The notes beneath the pieces are model-generated. The model was given only the letters and a program-made list of their open reading frames with translations, ran no database searches and was not told the origin of the DNA. 64,000 nt of DNA. Source: Halicephalobus mephisto (taxonomy: Eukaryota; Nematoda; Chromadorea; Rhabditida; Panagrolaimidae). The position numbers were made by a program, and so were the translations under genes. The stretch is taken from assembly GCA_009193035.1 (NCBI GenBank), contig SWDT01000101.1, forward strand, positions 186,001-250,000, read 5' to 3'. Position 1 is the stretch's first letter, and the number at the start of each line of letters is the position of its first letter. Below, piece after piece: positions 49,493 to 62,500 of the stretch.

Positions 49493-50832
49493 ATGGTTGA
49501 AAATACGGATTGGACGGATATTTCTTTTGAGGAAGCGAGACAAACACTGAAAAAATGGAGAGATGATCATGCAAGAAGATCTGAAGAAACGGTTGAAATT
49601 TGGGAACATGTATTGAGTCGATATGCTTCATCTCTTAATGATGAATTGTGGAATATATTAGAACAAGTTGCTATTGCTGCAATTGATTCGGCTAGATTTG
49701 ATATAGCTGCGGATTGTCTTCAAAAATTGAAAAATCAATTTCCTCAATCTTCAAGAGTTATGAAACTTCATGCTATGAGATTAGAAGCAACAGGACAATT
49801 GGAAAGTGCGGAAAAACTTTATGATCAGTTGATTAATGCAGATGAAACTAATCCGGTTGGTTTTTGGTTTAATATTGTTTGTAAAAGCAAAACAACCTGG
49901 TTCAGAAGTGTTAGTTGTGATTTTTCGAGTAGTTAGTGAAATTTCCATATATGAAAATTAATCCTTGAGTGTAAATGAAAGTTTTTATATATGCTTCCGG
50001 TTTTGGAGTTTCTGAATTTTTTAGATAAAATATAGTTTTAAAAATTAATTACAAAGTCACTATTGAAGAAAGCCAAAATTTTAGGCTACTTTAGTTTTTC
50101 GAAATTCATACATGATTGACTATGAAATTGTATAAGATTACGAAATCATTATCAAACAAAATCAAATTTATTCTGTAGTCTACTGTAGGTTTTAAAAACT
50201 TCTGAAATTTGTGTCAAAGTTGTCCAGAAAGTTTATATATGATTTTTGTAATGTTATGTAAATTTCAGGGTTTTCGAAAGAGAAAAATTGCAATCTTGTT
50301 GGCCAAAGGTGAAAGATTAGAAGCGATAAAAAGCTTAAATGAATACTTGGAGACTTTCATTAACGATAACGAAGCATGGATTCAATTGTCCGAGTTGTAT
50401 TTGAAAGAAGGAGATTATTCAAGAGCTTCCTACGCTTTTGATGAAAGTTTACTGTCGAATGTGAGTTATTTATTTAATAATTTTTATCATCGAATGTTTT
50501 AGCCTCATAGTAGTTTGAATTTTCGGAGAATTGCGGAAATTCGGTACGCCATGGGAGGACAGGAGAATTATGAACTTGCAAGAGCTTATTTTGAGAAATC
50601 CATTAAGATGAGTGAATGTGATGTTAGAAGTCTTTTTGGACTGGTTTTGTGCTGTAATCAATTGATTCCGAAAGCAACTCCAAGTAAGAAGAAGGAACTT
50701 GTGACTTCTGGAGTCAAGGCGGCGGATAAACTTTTGGAGATTTACAGAGGTGCGAATGAAAATGCACATTCGGATGTTCATGTAAGGACAGTCCTGGCTA
50801 TCAGAAATCAACTGAACCAATTGGCTAATTAA
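49493..50832 (+). CDS. emc-2: ER membrane protein complex subunit 2
   Basis: Cytosolic TPR scaffold of the EMC, which inserts tail-anchored and multipass proteins into the ER membrane. Exons 49493-49855, 50269-50460 and 50503-50832 (294 residues, human 297), all phase 0. Conserved stretches: LKKWRDDHARRSE, LNDELWNILEQVAIAAID, CLQKLKNQFP, RLEATGQLESAEKLYDQL, RKRKIAILLAKGERLEAIKSLNEYLETF, EAWIQLSELYLKEGDY, SNPHSSLNFRRIAEIRY, YFEKSIKM. The ATG follows TTTTAG directly, a typical nematode trans-splice acceptor. AATAAA at 50888-50893. The second intron is only 42 bp. Confidence 0.96.
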
Positions 50833-50893
50833 TGTTGTCTTTCTGATGGAGTAATGTTGTTTAATTTATTTAAGTTAAATGTTGGAAAATAAA

Positions 50894-51499
50894 AAGTGGA
50901 ATATTTCGGATTTGTGTGAAAATTTGAGTTTTACTGTATTTTGTTTTTTCTAAGTGGGATTTGGATAAAAGTAGAAGGATACGGTAAAGGATTGTGATTG
51001 AGGATTTTAGGTATTAAACAATAAGAAGTTAATTTTTAATGTGGAAAATTTGATTTTTATTATTTCGCTGATTTTTGAGCGAAAATGGAAATTAACACTA
51101 AAAATAATATAAAAAAGTAATAGACTTTTATTATGAAAAATTTGATAATTATGATGCATTTGCTCATTTCTGAACGAGAGTGGAAATATATCCTTAAAAT
51201 TACGCAAAAAATAAAATTTTAATGATTTTTGATTTATATTATTTTTTCTATTATCATATTAAATATACTTTTTTTAAAAATAAATTTGGAAAACCTATGC
51301 ACGTGAACATTCGCGATCTTCTAAGATTTCCCATTCAATCGAAATTTTAAAACCCAAAGGTTCGAATTTCTTTTTTAGAAATTTGACCATTGACGAAACT
51401 GTAAAACACTACAATAGTCCCTGGTTAATTTATTAATATCGTAATATAGTATCTACAGTACCAGAATTATTAATTTTTGATTATTTTTAAATTATTTTT
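50894..51499. other. Short spacer between emc-2 and the pepsin-inhibitor-like gene
   Basis: Convergent 3' flanks, AT-rich, with a weak duplication (GAAAATTTGATTTTTAT at 51045 and GAAAAATTTGATAATTATGA at 51136). No gene seen. Confidence 0.55.
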
Positions 51500-52799
51500 T
51501 TAGAAAAGTTGAGAACAGAACTTCGGGGGCTGTGGAGGCAGGATCGAAGTCGTGGGTTTCTCGACCTGTTTGGAATCCCCGGGGCTTTCTGTAGTCGTAG
51601 AAGTTTTAGTTTTTAATTTTTTCTCAACGACTTCGATCGATTGAATGCTTTTGTCGTTCCAACTGTAAGTGTCGGGTTCCATTTCTCCGGGGGAGTCCCA
51701 ATGGCCCTTGGGAAACTGCTTCAAAGACTCCAGAATTTCACTTTGATATTCTTTCAATCTGTATTCGTATTCGTCCATTTCTCGTCTTTCGTCGTCCGTC
51801 AACTGTCTTACGTAAAGCGATCCTATGTAGATACGGTAGTTCTGGACCACACATCCGTTCATCTTGTAGACAGCAGTGTCCCGACCGCTACAGAAGCTCG
51901 GAAGGGCTGGTCGACGAGGCATCGCTTGTTGAAGTCGTGGTAGGACCACTCTACTACCGTATATCCAATTTATTGCCGGAGGATGAGAAATATAAGCAGT
52001 ATGAAGAAAATCCGCCAATTGTTTATTATAATTGTCCAATTCTTGTTCGTATTTTACAAGTTCTGCTTGTTCTTCCGGATTCAATTCTCGAACAAAGTAT
52101 CCATGAGAATACAGCAAATTTGCCTGGAAAAATTATTTTTAAAATTCGACATTTCTGAAAATTTTTTTTGAATTTGGAATATCTTCAAAAAATTCCGTTT
52201 AAGACTAAAAAGGTTTTCAAAATACTCCCCTTAGGACCCAGACTATTTTTAAAATACTCCCTTCAGGACCCAGAATATTTTTAAAAAATTCTCTTTGGGA
52301 CCCAAAATATCTTCTAAGAATTCTGTTTAAAACCCAGAATATTTAAAAAAAATTCTGTTTAGGATTCTGAATATTTCCAAAAATTCTATTGAAAGTCAAA
52401 AAAGTCTAAAAACTTTTTTCAAGACTCAGAATTCTTTAAAAAGTCATCTTTAAGATTCCTAATATTTTCAAAAATTTCCCTCCAGGATTCGAAACATTTT
52501 CAAAAATATCACTTTAGGACTAACAATGTTTTTCAAAAATTTTCTTTCAAGATTCGAAACATTTTCAAAAATTTCCCTTTAAGACTAACAATGTTTTTCG
52601 AAAATATCCTTTCAAGACTAACAATGTTTTTCGAAAATATCCTCTAAATCCAAAATTATCTCCAAGTAAATCCTACCGTAACCAAACAAGCGGAATCGTG
52701 GGTTAATCTCGGTTTATTTTTAAAAATATTAAATCTAGCTCCGCCAAATCCATAAGATAATTCAAATAAAATAAAAAAAATAATGATTTTAGTCATCAT
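51500..52799 (-). CDS. Secreted pepsin-inhibitor-3-like protein
   Basis: Exons 52799-52677 and 52123-51500 (248 residues, phase 0). Signal peptide at 1-17 (MTKIIIFFILFELSYGFG). Two Pepsin-I3-type repeats are visible. The first begins DSACLVT at about 35, with YSHGYFVRELNPEEQAELVK. The second begins GCVVQN at 131, with YRIYIGSLYVRQLTDDERRE. Each is followed by a charged helix (YEQELDNYNKQL and YEYRLKEYQSEI). The C-terminal 45 residues are Thr/Pro/Lys-rich and low complexity. The prototype (Ascaris PI-3) blocks pepsin-like aspartic proteases through its N-terminal strand; inhibitory activity here is inferred. The intron (553 bp) is a degenerate AAAATTTCCTTTAAGACT-type repeat. Confidence 0.85.
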
Positions 52800-53044
52800 C
52801 TCGTTGAATTTTACAGTGAACAAATAATAGTTTAGAAAGGTCCGTGAAGATTGTGAGAACCTTTTATCCTTGTTGTCATTGACAAAAGACGTAAGGACAG
52901 CTTTCAATTGAACGTGATGGTCATTGTCTCAATTTCTTGTTTGCTTTAGGATGAACTGTCGAAATTTAGCTAGATTTTTGAAGTTTTTTGTTCTTCAAAT
53001 CGGGAATATGTGGTTCGACGTTTTTTATCCCGATTACGACTAGC

Positions 53045-53340
53045 TTTTTTACAAAAAAAGTAATAAATTTAAAATAAAAAAAGTAAAAAAGTAATAAATT
53101 TAAAATAAAAAAAGTAAAAAAGTAATAAATTTAAAATAAAAAAAAGTAAAAAAGTAATAAATTTAAAATAAAAAAAGTAAAAAAGTAATAAGTTTAAAAT
53201 AAAAAAAAGTAAAAAAATAATAAATTTAAAATAAAAAAAGTAAAAAAGTAATAAATTTAAAATAAAAAAAAGTAAAAAAGTAATAAATTTAAAAATATAA
53301 AAGTAAAATCATAAAAATTTAAAAATTAAAAAAAGCTAAA
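53045..53340. repeat. A/T-only satellite with 31-bp unit
   Basis: Eight or so copies of AAAGTAATAAATTTAAAATA plus AAAAAAGTAAA. Almost no C; the only G is in AGTAA. Confidence 0.85.
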
Positions 53341-54794
53341 ATAACTTATAAGGGAGACTGTCTACAGTATGTAAGGCTTACATGACGCTTTTCTGGGACC
53401 CCCTTTCTCTGTAAGCCTTACATATTTTAGACAAGCTCCTTTATTATTAAATTGCAATCTTTGTCACAAATGTGAAGTATTTATGAAAAATAATACATTT
53501 TTGTTAAATTTCGCAATTGTTACGGAACCAAAAATTACGCTTTTGTGTGAAGTTAATCCAACTATGCATTTGGATATAATGCATCTGATACATCTGAGCC
53601 GTTTCAATGTAGTCATATATCATATACAATCCACCGATAAAACAGAATTCGACTAAAGGTTTCTAAAGAGCATGAGTAAGAATTCTTTTGTCTCAGATAC
53701 AATTAAAAAAAATAAAATGTAGTAAACAAAATTAATAAAGTCAAAATTTATAATTTTTTTGGGAAATAAAAAGGCGATATTAGAGTAATAAGAATTTAAA
53801 AAAAAATTTTTTTCTTTTCCACATAAAACCAAAACAAATATAATAAAACTGAAATCATCAAAGAAACTTTAAGTCTCCTCAATCGATGAAGCTACTCTCA
53901 AAGGCATTCTTCTTTTTCTACTTGTTGAAACATAAAACTAAATCAAAAATAGAACGTCTGGAGCAATAGTCTGAATACCAGGGAGTGTGGAATACCGTAT
54001 GCTATAAGTAAGATTCTCAGCTGCTTTGTGTGGGAGTAATAATACAATCGTTATCTATGTTTTATTGCTGAGTGAAGATTATTATACTTCCGGTTTCTAT
54101 CTTAACACTACCCCAACTCCATCAACGAATAATTGAATCAAAAGGTCTTTCAGATTAATGACTTTCTTCGAAACAAGTATTTTTTCTCAATGAAGATAGC
54201 TTTTTGAAAGATATGAAGAAATCAGATTTCGTAAAACAACATATGATATAAAATTGTCAAAGAAAAGCAACAAAAATCGAAATACAAATATTAGTAAGAT
54301 TACTCATCATTATTCCTAATGAAACGGAAACGTCCTATGTAAAACCGTTTTTAAAGTATAGTACACTTTCTAATTGCAGACAAATGGGGTTTTAATAATA
54401 AGGAGATAAATTGTAGGAAATTGGAATAAATCTCAAAGACCACAATAATTGTTGCACATATGAACAACAGCATTTGCACATTTAGAAGAAATTCAATGAA
54501 CTATAAAAGTTTTTCAAGTATACACAATGGGTAAGTTTCAAATTGTATATATGTGCATAGTCGATGAACTTGTTAAAATTGAGCATAGAAAATTATAATT
54601 TCGCTGCGATGCACAATGTAACAAGTAAGTAGTATTTAGTTATGGAAAATCTGGTAAACTTTGGATAGTAAACTGTTAAGGAAAGTTCTGCAACCTTTTT
54701 ATGACATTCTGTTAAAAAAGATCTTGAAATCTTTATATAACAATTCATCACGGAAAATATTATATTTTTTATATCATAATCAACATAATCTTTG

Positions 54795-54968
54795 TGTTCG
54801 AAATGTTGTCTCGTAGTTGCTTTATTTCGAACGCCTCAAACTTGGGTAATTAGACCGTTGTAAACGCGTTATAAAATAAAAAACGCAACACGATCGATAA
54901 ATTTTTGTTAAGGCTGTTAGCAGTCTCTCTATATTGATAGCGTTATCGCCGTTCCGATCACTTTGTTA
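54795..54968. repeat. 177-bp dispersed repeat, copy 2
   Basis: Matches 40310-40486 in order and orientation, with highest conservation over CAAACTTGGGTAATTAGACC to the GCGTTATAAAATA stretch and over GTTATCGCCGTTCCGATCA. Confidence 0.7.
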
Positions 54969-56413
54969 AATGTTCGATTTTACTTAAAAATGCATTGCAA
55001 TTTTCGTGACGAATTTCAAACATTTATAAAAAACTATTGCGCTATATTCTTTATTAGAATTACATATTATGAAAATCGTATACCACGGTGATGTCGCACA
55101 TTTGTTATCTAAGCAAATGTTACGATATTTTATATGCAATTTCGGTGATTTTGATGTTGATTTTTATACACATTATGCTGATTTTGAGCAACTTGAAGAT
55201 GATTAACCTATTCTGCAAAATTTGAGTTTAAAAATTCTTCTTGTTATCCTAGAAAACTAAGGGATTGAACTCAATAATTCAGAATTCACCTTAGATGAAA
55301 AATACAGCAGACGGTAGATTTATTATTTTCAAATTATGCAGATTCAAGCGTTATTTTTGAACAAATGTGAATCGTGAAGCATAAAAGCAGACTTGGCATT
55401 TCGATGAAAACTATTAATTGCAATCTAATTTCATGGGATGAATATAAAATGATAATCATGATATTTGCAAAAATGAGCGTATTTTTCATTGCGTATGTTG
55501 CCATAATGAAGGAGCACTAGCAACTTTTAGTTTCTGAGATAACGTTTTTTTACAACACTTTGTTGTACTTTGGAGGTCATAGGTTAATTCCTAGCTAGTT
55601 ATTTAAAATCTGTTATGGTTTCTTGAACTTGCTCCAAGCGAAATTATCAATTGTGAATTTTTAACTTTGTTGACGAAAACACTACAAAAATTTCAGGATA
55701 TTTGACGTAATGTGAAATGTGAAAGTTCAAACTTTCCTCGTTTTAGGATTTTCGATATCTATTCTTTCGTGTTTGAAATTCTAGGATTCTGTGAAATTTT
55801 GTATGTCCATTTTGAACTTTAGAATTTGTAGGACTTAGTTGTATTCATATCTGTACTTTAAAAACTTAATGTTTTTCATTTTGAACTTTAGAATTCCCTC
55901 AAAAACAAAACATTTTCTTGGAAGCAATCGAAAATTAATGAGTTTTTAGACTACTGTAGAAATAGATTATATTGTTTTATAATGAAAAGTAAGTTTGAAA
56001 AAGATTGGGAAATTTTTGTTTTTTCTTAGAAATATATAGAAAATATTCAAAAAAAACTTAGATTACTGTAGAAATAAACGTCATTTTTTGTCGTAAATTG
56101 AAGAACGTTGTTGAAAAAATTGTAGTTTTTGTCAGAAATTTCCAAATATTAATTAAGTAAGTTCTTATTACTGTATAGGTATCTTTTATTGTCAAATAAT
56201 CTCAAAAATACTGTAAGGTGAATGTTTATTTTTCCCTCAGAAGTCTCCGAAAATAAATTCAAATTACTACAAAGATAAATGCTACTTTTTTGTGGCCAAA
56301 AATATATCTTCAACACTTTCAAAGTATAATTTTCCTGTTTTCGAGAAATCCCTGATAATTAGTTAAAATACATCTGCATTACCGTAAGTATGGTCTAACA
56401 TCTATGGTAAATT

Positions 56414-56745
56414 AGGTATACAACAAAAAAGTACATTAAAACAGCCCTAATGTACAACTACAGTATGCTCAATGTATCGGTATATGATTATAATGTATCC
56501 AATACATTAGAGCCGTTTTAATGTACCCATGCATTGAATACAATGCACTGATATCATACTTAATGTATTAATACATTGAATACAATGTATCTGCTACGTC
56601 AAAATTGTTCGGATATATCAGTACATTAAATACGACGTGGAGGTGTCATACTTAATGTATCGGTATATGATTATAATGTATCCAATACATTAGAGCCGTT
56701 TTAATGTATCCATACATTATATACCATATACCTATTTTCGTGTGA
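56414..56745. repeat. Minisatellite-bearing dispersed element, copy 4
   Basis: Starts ACAACAAAAAAGTACATTAA and ends CCATATACCTATTTTCGTGT. The internal unit ATGTATCGGTATATGATTAT with AATACATTAGAGCCGTTTTA is repeated twice. Confidence 0.75.
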
Positions 56746-57399
56746 GTTGAAGACGTTGAGAGATAAAGTGGCCAAGTAATTAAAGTTTAACATAAAAAGT
56801 GCAAACTGGTTTTGTATCTAATATGTCATAGTTTCTCCAGCAAACATTAGATTAAAAACATACACTTTACTACTCTACTGTGAGAACATTCCCCAAATTA
56901 CCAATATTACTATTTTGCTTAAAAAACATCTGTTCATGAAACTGAAGCTCTTTTACCATTATTAAATAACCTTCAAATATCTTTAAAAAATTTTCTTTTG
57001 TATAAAAAAAAATAATTTTATAAATTAAGCTTGGCATTTTGAAGAAATAAATGCCAACGAAAAAATAAATTTTAAAATACTCCAGAATAGATTCAAATTA
57101 CCGTGAAATTAAATTTTTTTTGGATAAGTTCTAAAAATTTAAAAACGAATTTAAATCATGGTGTAATAAATATTTGTTTTATATCCATCTCTATAGTTTA
57201 AAATTACAGTAAATAATGCCTACTGTTATTTTCGAGTATATTTATTTTTTTTTGAAAATCTCATTTTTGAAATTTAAATTACAATTTCATTCATAATTGT
57301 TTTTTTGATTTGAAAATACAAATTTATTTCCGACGAAATGAAGAATAATTTTAAAAATACCTTTCCGGGACAAAGTCAATTTTTGGGATTATCAAAAAA

Positions 57400-57520
57400 G
57401 CCAAAGTTGAGAATCCAATCCTATCTCCACCCCTTTTATTTAAAGTACCGTGGCACTGAACCCTTTAAAAAGCTAGATTTTCTAGTTCTTCTTTATCCAG
57501 TTTCATAAATTTCCCTTGAC
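57400..57520 (+). promoter_or_regulatory. srt promoter block shared with the downstream srt gene
   Basis: CTATCTCCACCCCTTTTATT, CACTGAACCCTTTAAAAAGC and TTTCATAAATTTCCCTTGAC before the ATG correspond in order to CTCTCCACCTCTTCTATTTG, GTGTCCTTTAAAAAGC and TTTCACAAATCTTCCTCGAA at 63700-63794. Confidence 0.5.
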
Positions 57521-59397
57521 ATGGATATCCTCCTCTGGAAAAGAGACGAGTTTAACAGACTCTACAATTGTACCTTCTACGACGTGGATTCTGTTCCCCT
57601 GTATAAAAGACAACACACGTATGTCGGGATCTCGATGATAATCATGTTCTTTACCTTCGAGATACTGTACATACCTTCTTTGCTCGTGATGAGGAAGCCA
57701 GGTTTCTTCAAACAAAGCTGCTACAAGATCATGTTCTTCATGGGCATCGTCGATGTCATCTGTCTCTGTATTAATACGGGGAGCACTGGGATCTTCTCTC
57801 TCACTGGAGAAGTTTACTGCACTCATCCTACACTTATCTATATCCTCGGGATGGGAGGATTATGTAAGTTTGAACTTTATAAATTACGATAGTAGTAATT
57901 TCCATAGGTATTTGTTGCATTGATTTTATAAATTGTTGTGACAGTAATTTGCTTAGATAATTGCAATACTAATTTTGTAGGTTATTACGTTATTAATTTT
58001 TGGTCAGTTATAATATTCATTTCTTGGTATACTGCGTTATTAAAATTTCGGTGATTAAAGTATTAACTTCTTAGTCAGTTATGAAGTTCATTCGTCGGGG
58101 AACACTGTAGGGTATTTTTGGACGTGATTATGAACTTGGTTTCTTGGGAGATTACGGTATTCATATTTCGAAGTGACAATGGTATTGGTATAATGGATGA
58201 TTATAATGTTAAACTTTTTATTGATTGGAACATTACTTTTTTGAATTTTTGGTTACAGTACTAGTTATATGGATAATTATAATACTAATTCTATAGGCAC
58301 TCACAATATTAGTTATATTGTTGGTCACAATGTCAGTTCTAAAGCTGATTATAGTATTAACTATTTGATTAATTATAGTGTAGGCTCCGTTTTCGAGTAT
58401 GATGCTAATTCTTGAACGTAGCATTAGTCAGCTGCTCAATTACAAAGCCAACTCCATTGTTCATCAGAATGATAATTCCATGAGTGATTATAGCATTAGA
58501 TATGTGTATGATTACAACATTTATACCATAGTTAATCACAATAACAACTTTTCATGGGTTATAATGCTAATTTTCAGCCCTTTGGGCCGCTCAATCAGAT
58601 GCTGGAATGGTTTTGGCCCTGAACAGATGTCTTGAAATGTATGATCCTACTCTCTGCACGAGGATTTTCGGAGGAAATAAGACCTACTTCTGGCTTCTGT
58701 TTCCTATTCTTCACTCCCTCTTCTTTCTCTTCTTCACTAAGCCAGTTCTCTTCAATGGCATTTACCTTAGTTGGTTCTTCAATCCCCACGTAGGGTACTT
58801 TGATGATCCCCAACTTCGTGTGAGTAGTTTTTTAGTGTTAATTTTTAAGCTGAATGAATTACAGTATGCAAACATCTCCCACACAATTCACAACATCACT
58901 GTAGTCGTCGTCATGAGTCTTCTCTACAGCATCTTTATAACTTTATTAATTAAAAAATCCCACATTATCCAAGGCTACCAAAGGACAGAATCTCAGAGAC
59001 AGGTAGTTTTTGGAATTACGGTAGTTTGAGGCTTTGAATTTTCGATTTAGTCCTTTATTCAAGTCTTCATCATTTGCATGTTCAACGCCATCGCAGCAGC
59101 GGTCTACATCTACGAGCAGTTTTTCGCGGTTTCGGAGTATATTATTCTGCTCGGATCCTACTGCTGGACCTGCGCCCATGGAATCCCTGCCATCATCTAC
59201 TTGGTGATGAACAAGTCCATCCAGAAACACATCAAGTCCTTCTTCGGATGGAGAAATCATGTATCTGCCCTGATATCCGTCAAAGGTGGACATCAGATAG
59301 GTAATTCTCCGAATTCTTAGAAATAGATAGATGTTAAAATATTGTAGGATCAACAAGTGCCAATCGTCTTGGCAAAGTCAGCACAGTTACGGACTGA
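57521..59397 (+). CDS. srt-family seven-transmembrane chemoreceptor
   Basis: Exons 57521-57863, 58578-58819, 58865-59002, 59051-59300 and 59348-59397; phases 1, 0, 0, 1 agree (340 residues). Srt hallmarks seen: [18 protein letters not shown] at the N-terminus; [25 protein letters not shown] (TM2); [16 protein letters not shown] after TM3; [12 protein letters not shown] (TM4); WFFNPHVGY; and [16 protein letters not shown] (TM6). The tail is [14 protein letters not shown] sensory-neuron receptor by family; ligand unknown. Introns 2-4 are 45-48 bp and intron 1 is 714 bp with degenerate ATTATAATACTAATT-like repeats. AATAAA at 59535-59540. Confidence 0.92.
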
Positions 59398-59540
59398 ATA
59401 ATTTTTTCTTCAATCTACAACTTTCTTCAAACATTTTCGATGAATTGCGATTATTTGTACTTTGGAATATACTGAATCTAGTTCAAACTTGTTTTGAGTA
59501 GCTTTGAATTTTTAACTATTTTGTCATACTATCGAATAAA

Positions 59541-62500
59541 TGGAAATAAATCCTTGTTACAAAGTCATTTTGACAAATTTTCACAACTTTTTGGAAAATT
59601 CAATACCACCTATTGGATTCTGAAGATTTGAATGGGATTTAAGAAAGATTCAGAGTCCTTTACCGGATTTTAAAATGATCCGAAAATTCCATTTATATGA
59701 TATCTCTGTCTCAAACGTTTCAGTTCCAAACCAATGATATCAATTCGAAAACTAACGCCAATACTGACTTAGACATTATGTCCACTCATGCCAAGCATTC
59801 AATTACTACATTAAATTTGGCTTGTTACTAGATATGATCTTACAAGTTTATCCTAGGATTTCACTGACATTCGAAGACTGTTGATGTAGATCTAATGTTA
59901 TCTACACACAAGAAAGCGTAACTTTTGATCCCATAACAATTGCGGAATATAACATAATCGTCGCATTTTCACGAATATTTGGTATTTGTGACGAAAATTG
60001 CAAGCAATAGTGACGATTTGCACTTATTAATGAGTCAAAAGTTACGCTTTCTTTGCGTGTACTCTTGTATTTCGGTTAGATGTAAAATTAATATTTTGAG
60101 ACCTTACTGATCTCGCAATAATATAGAATCAGAAAACGTAATCACTCATAAAGATTAAAAGAAAGAATCTACGATTACACATAATACTTCAATTATAATG
60201 GAGAAAACTTTCCTGAGAACTATTAAAGGATTGTACATTTGTTATGATAAAACAACACTTCAATTTAGCATTATTTTTTTCGAATTAGTGTTATCAGTAT
60301 GGGATAAACGTATTTGGTTTTGGGACAGAAATTGTGCACTGTAAAATTTCCTTTTATATTCTGATAGATTCCAAAACCTTGTATGGCATTTATCGTGAAT
60401 CATAACATGATCTATGCAGTTCTACCGTAGCTCACCGAAGGGATAGGGGTTCCTCTTTGTTCTAATACAGCAAGATTACAGTACAATAAATGTATCTTAA
60501 CATAGTGGAACAATAATAGAGAGAATAAACACGATAGTAGGACACAAGAGAAACTTAAGTAATAATAATCTCTACCACACGGTGGTGGGGGATTTGGTGG
60601 CTTTCTTAAATACTGGAGCTCTGAGCTTCACTCGACTGATCCTCAAGAACAAATGAATTCCTATGGACTTTGGAGGATCTCGCGTCAGAAGCAAATTCGC
60701 GTTCCGTGACAATATTATTATAAATTTCAAAATCTTTGGTTAGGTTTTTGAAATTTGCACGAATTTCTAAGGAGTTTTAGAATTTTCTACAAGATACTAC
60801 AGAATTCTAACTTCCGAAATACTTTATTTTTCCATTTTGTACGATTCACGTGGCGAATTTCCTTTTTCTTCGCTTAAGTTGGTTCATCTAATTTCTATAA
60901 ATTAAGGATAGATATTTTCCTCTCAACAAAATAATAAAGCGGAAATTAATAATACCATATTTTTAACTTTATTTTAAAAAACTGCAGATATCTCTGAAAC
61001 TTTTAAAATTAGTTAAGGGGCATTGAATTACGACGAATCCTAATCCGTCGCAAATCCTCGAGTTGGTATATACAGTATCTTCAGTAGATTAACGTGTGCG
61101 TAGATAATTAAGAATAAGCATCAGACATACAACATTTAGTTTTTTAAAAATTGTCGCAATGCCCTTTTCTAATCCTGGAACAATGGATAATCCCTAATCC
61201 ATGATGAAAAAGAAATCAAAACCTTTGTTCATAATGATAGGAAAAAACCAAAATTTCCTTAAAAGCACAATGATCATTGATAACGAGGAAAAAGTAAATT
61301 CACACTATTACTGAAACGGAAATGTTTTCCACACAAGTTTTGGGAAAATACCTTGAGGTGTATTTTGAGACCTTCCTGTTTAAAAGTAAAAATTAGTGTT
61401 CAATGTTTGCACAGCTTAAAATTGCATGATAACATAAAAGAAAATTTTTTCATAAACTACAGATAAAATTATAGCTAATGTAATGATACCAAATCTCAAA
61501 CCATATTATTTCAAAACATGTTTGTCGTGTAATTCCGAAAAACCGCCTCATACAGTAGTCGGCTTCAATTTCAAAGTAATCCTATAGTTGTTTCAATTTT
61601 TCTTTTGATAATAGTGAATACATATCTTTAAAAAAGTAATTGATTTCTAAAATTTTGCAAAAATGAAACAGAATTCTTTCCTTCGCAGGCAATTATTATA
61701 TTTCATTAAACTCAGTTATAATCATAAATATTTTTTTCATTATCGAGTTTTTATCAATAATCATGGTCAAAGTTCATTAAAATAAGCGAATTTGAAATTC
61801 TAATGGCTCAATTACAGTATTTAATTCTCTTGTAATAACTTTATTTTTCAAAATCTGCTGCTGATTATTTCATGGAAAATTGCTGTCGGAAATGTGCGAT
61901 TAAATAATACATTGTAAATTTGTTACTTTCTGAACAATGACAAAACGTCTGCCTCTACGAAATCCGAACTTAGCATCTTCTCCAATTTTGTCCAATAGGT
62001 TTTTTCGATAAACATCTTTGATTTTAATAAATTGAAATTTATCTTGTATCTCTATTACATTTAAGTACTGTTTTATAATGATTATTATCGTCAATTAACA
62101 CGCACGTTAAAAGCTTTCTGTAAATGATTATTTAGAGTACAAACGAGAAGGAAAAGTTTATCATTTTTCTGTAAATTGCAAAATATGCTTCTGAATCTTA
62201 TTATTATTTATTTTTATTTCCCTAAATCATTGAATAGCATATATTTTCATTAGATACTATAAGTTTGAATCTTTGGAGAAAGAAATAGTACCTACAATTG
62301 TAGATACAATAATTCATTTCTTTCTGATGATTGAGTAACAGCTTGACATGAAAGTTTGATTCTGTTTTCTGTAAGCATAGTTACGCAAGAACTAACGTCA
62401 TTGTCGTCATCTACCTCGAGGATATTAATCTTTTGGCCTTTCAAAATTAGACATTGACTGATTGCTATTAGGTGGTAATAAAGAAGATAAGTGATAAATA

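Larger units (their letters stand above)
53446..57520. other. Gene-free 4 kb with element fragments
   Basis: It contains a GCGTAACTTTTG-family MITE fragment (53446-53549), a minisatellite fragment (53562-53640), a diverged TAGTGTT-family MITE (53945-54106), the second 177-bp repeat (54795-54968) and a full minisatellite element (56414-56745). No coding gene recognised. Confidence 0.6.
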
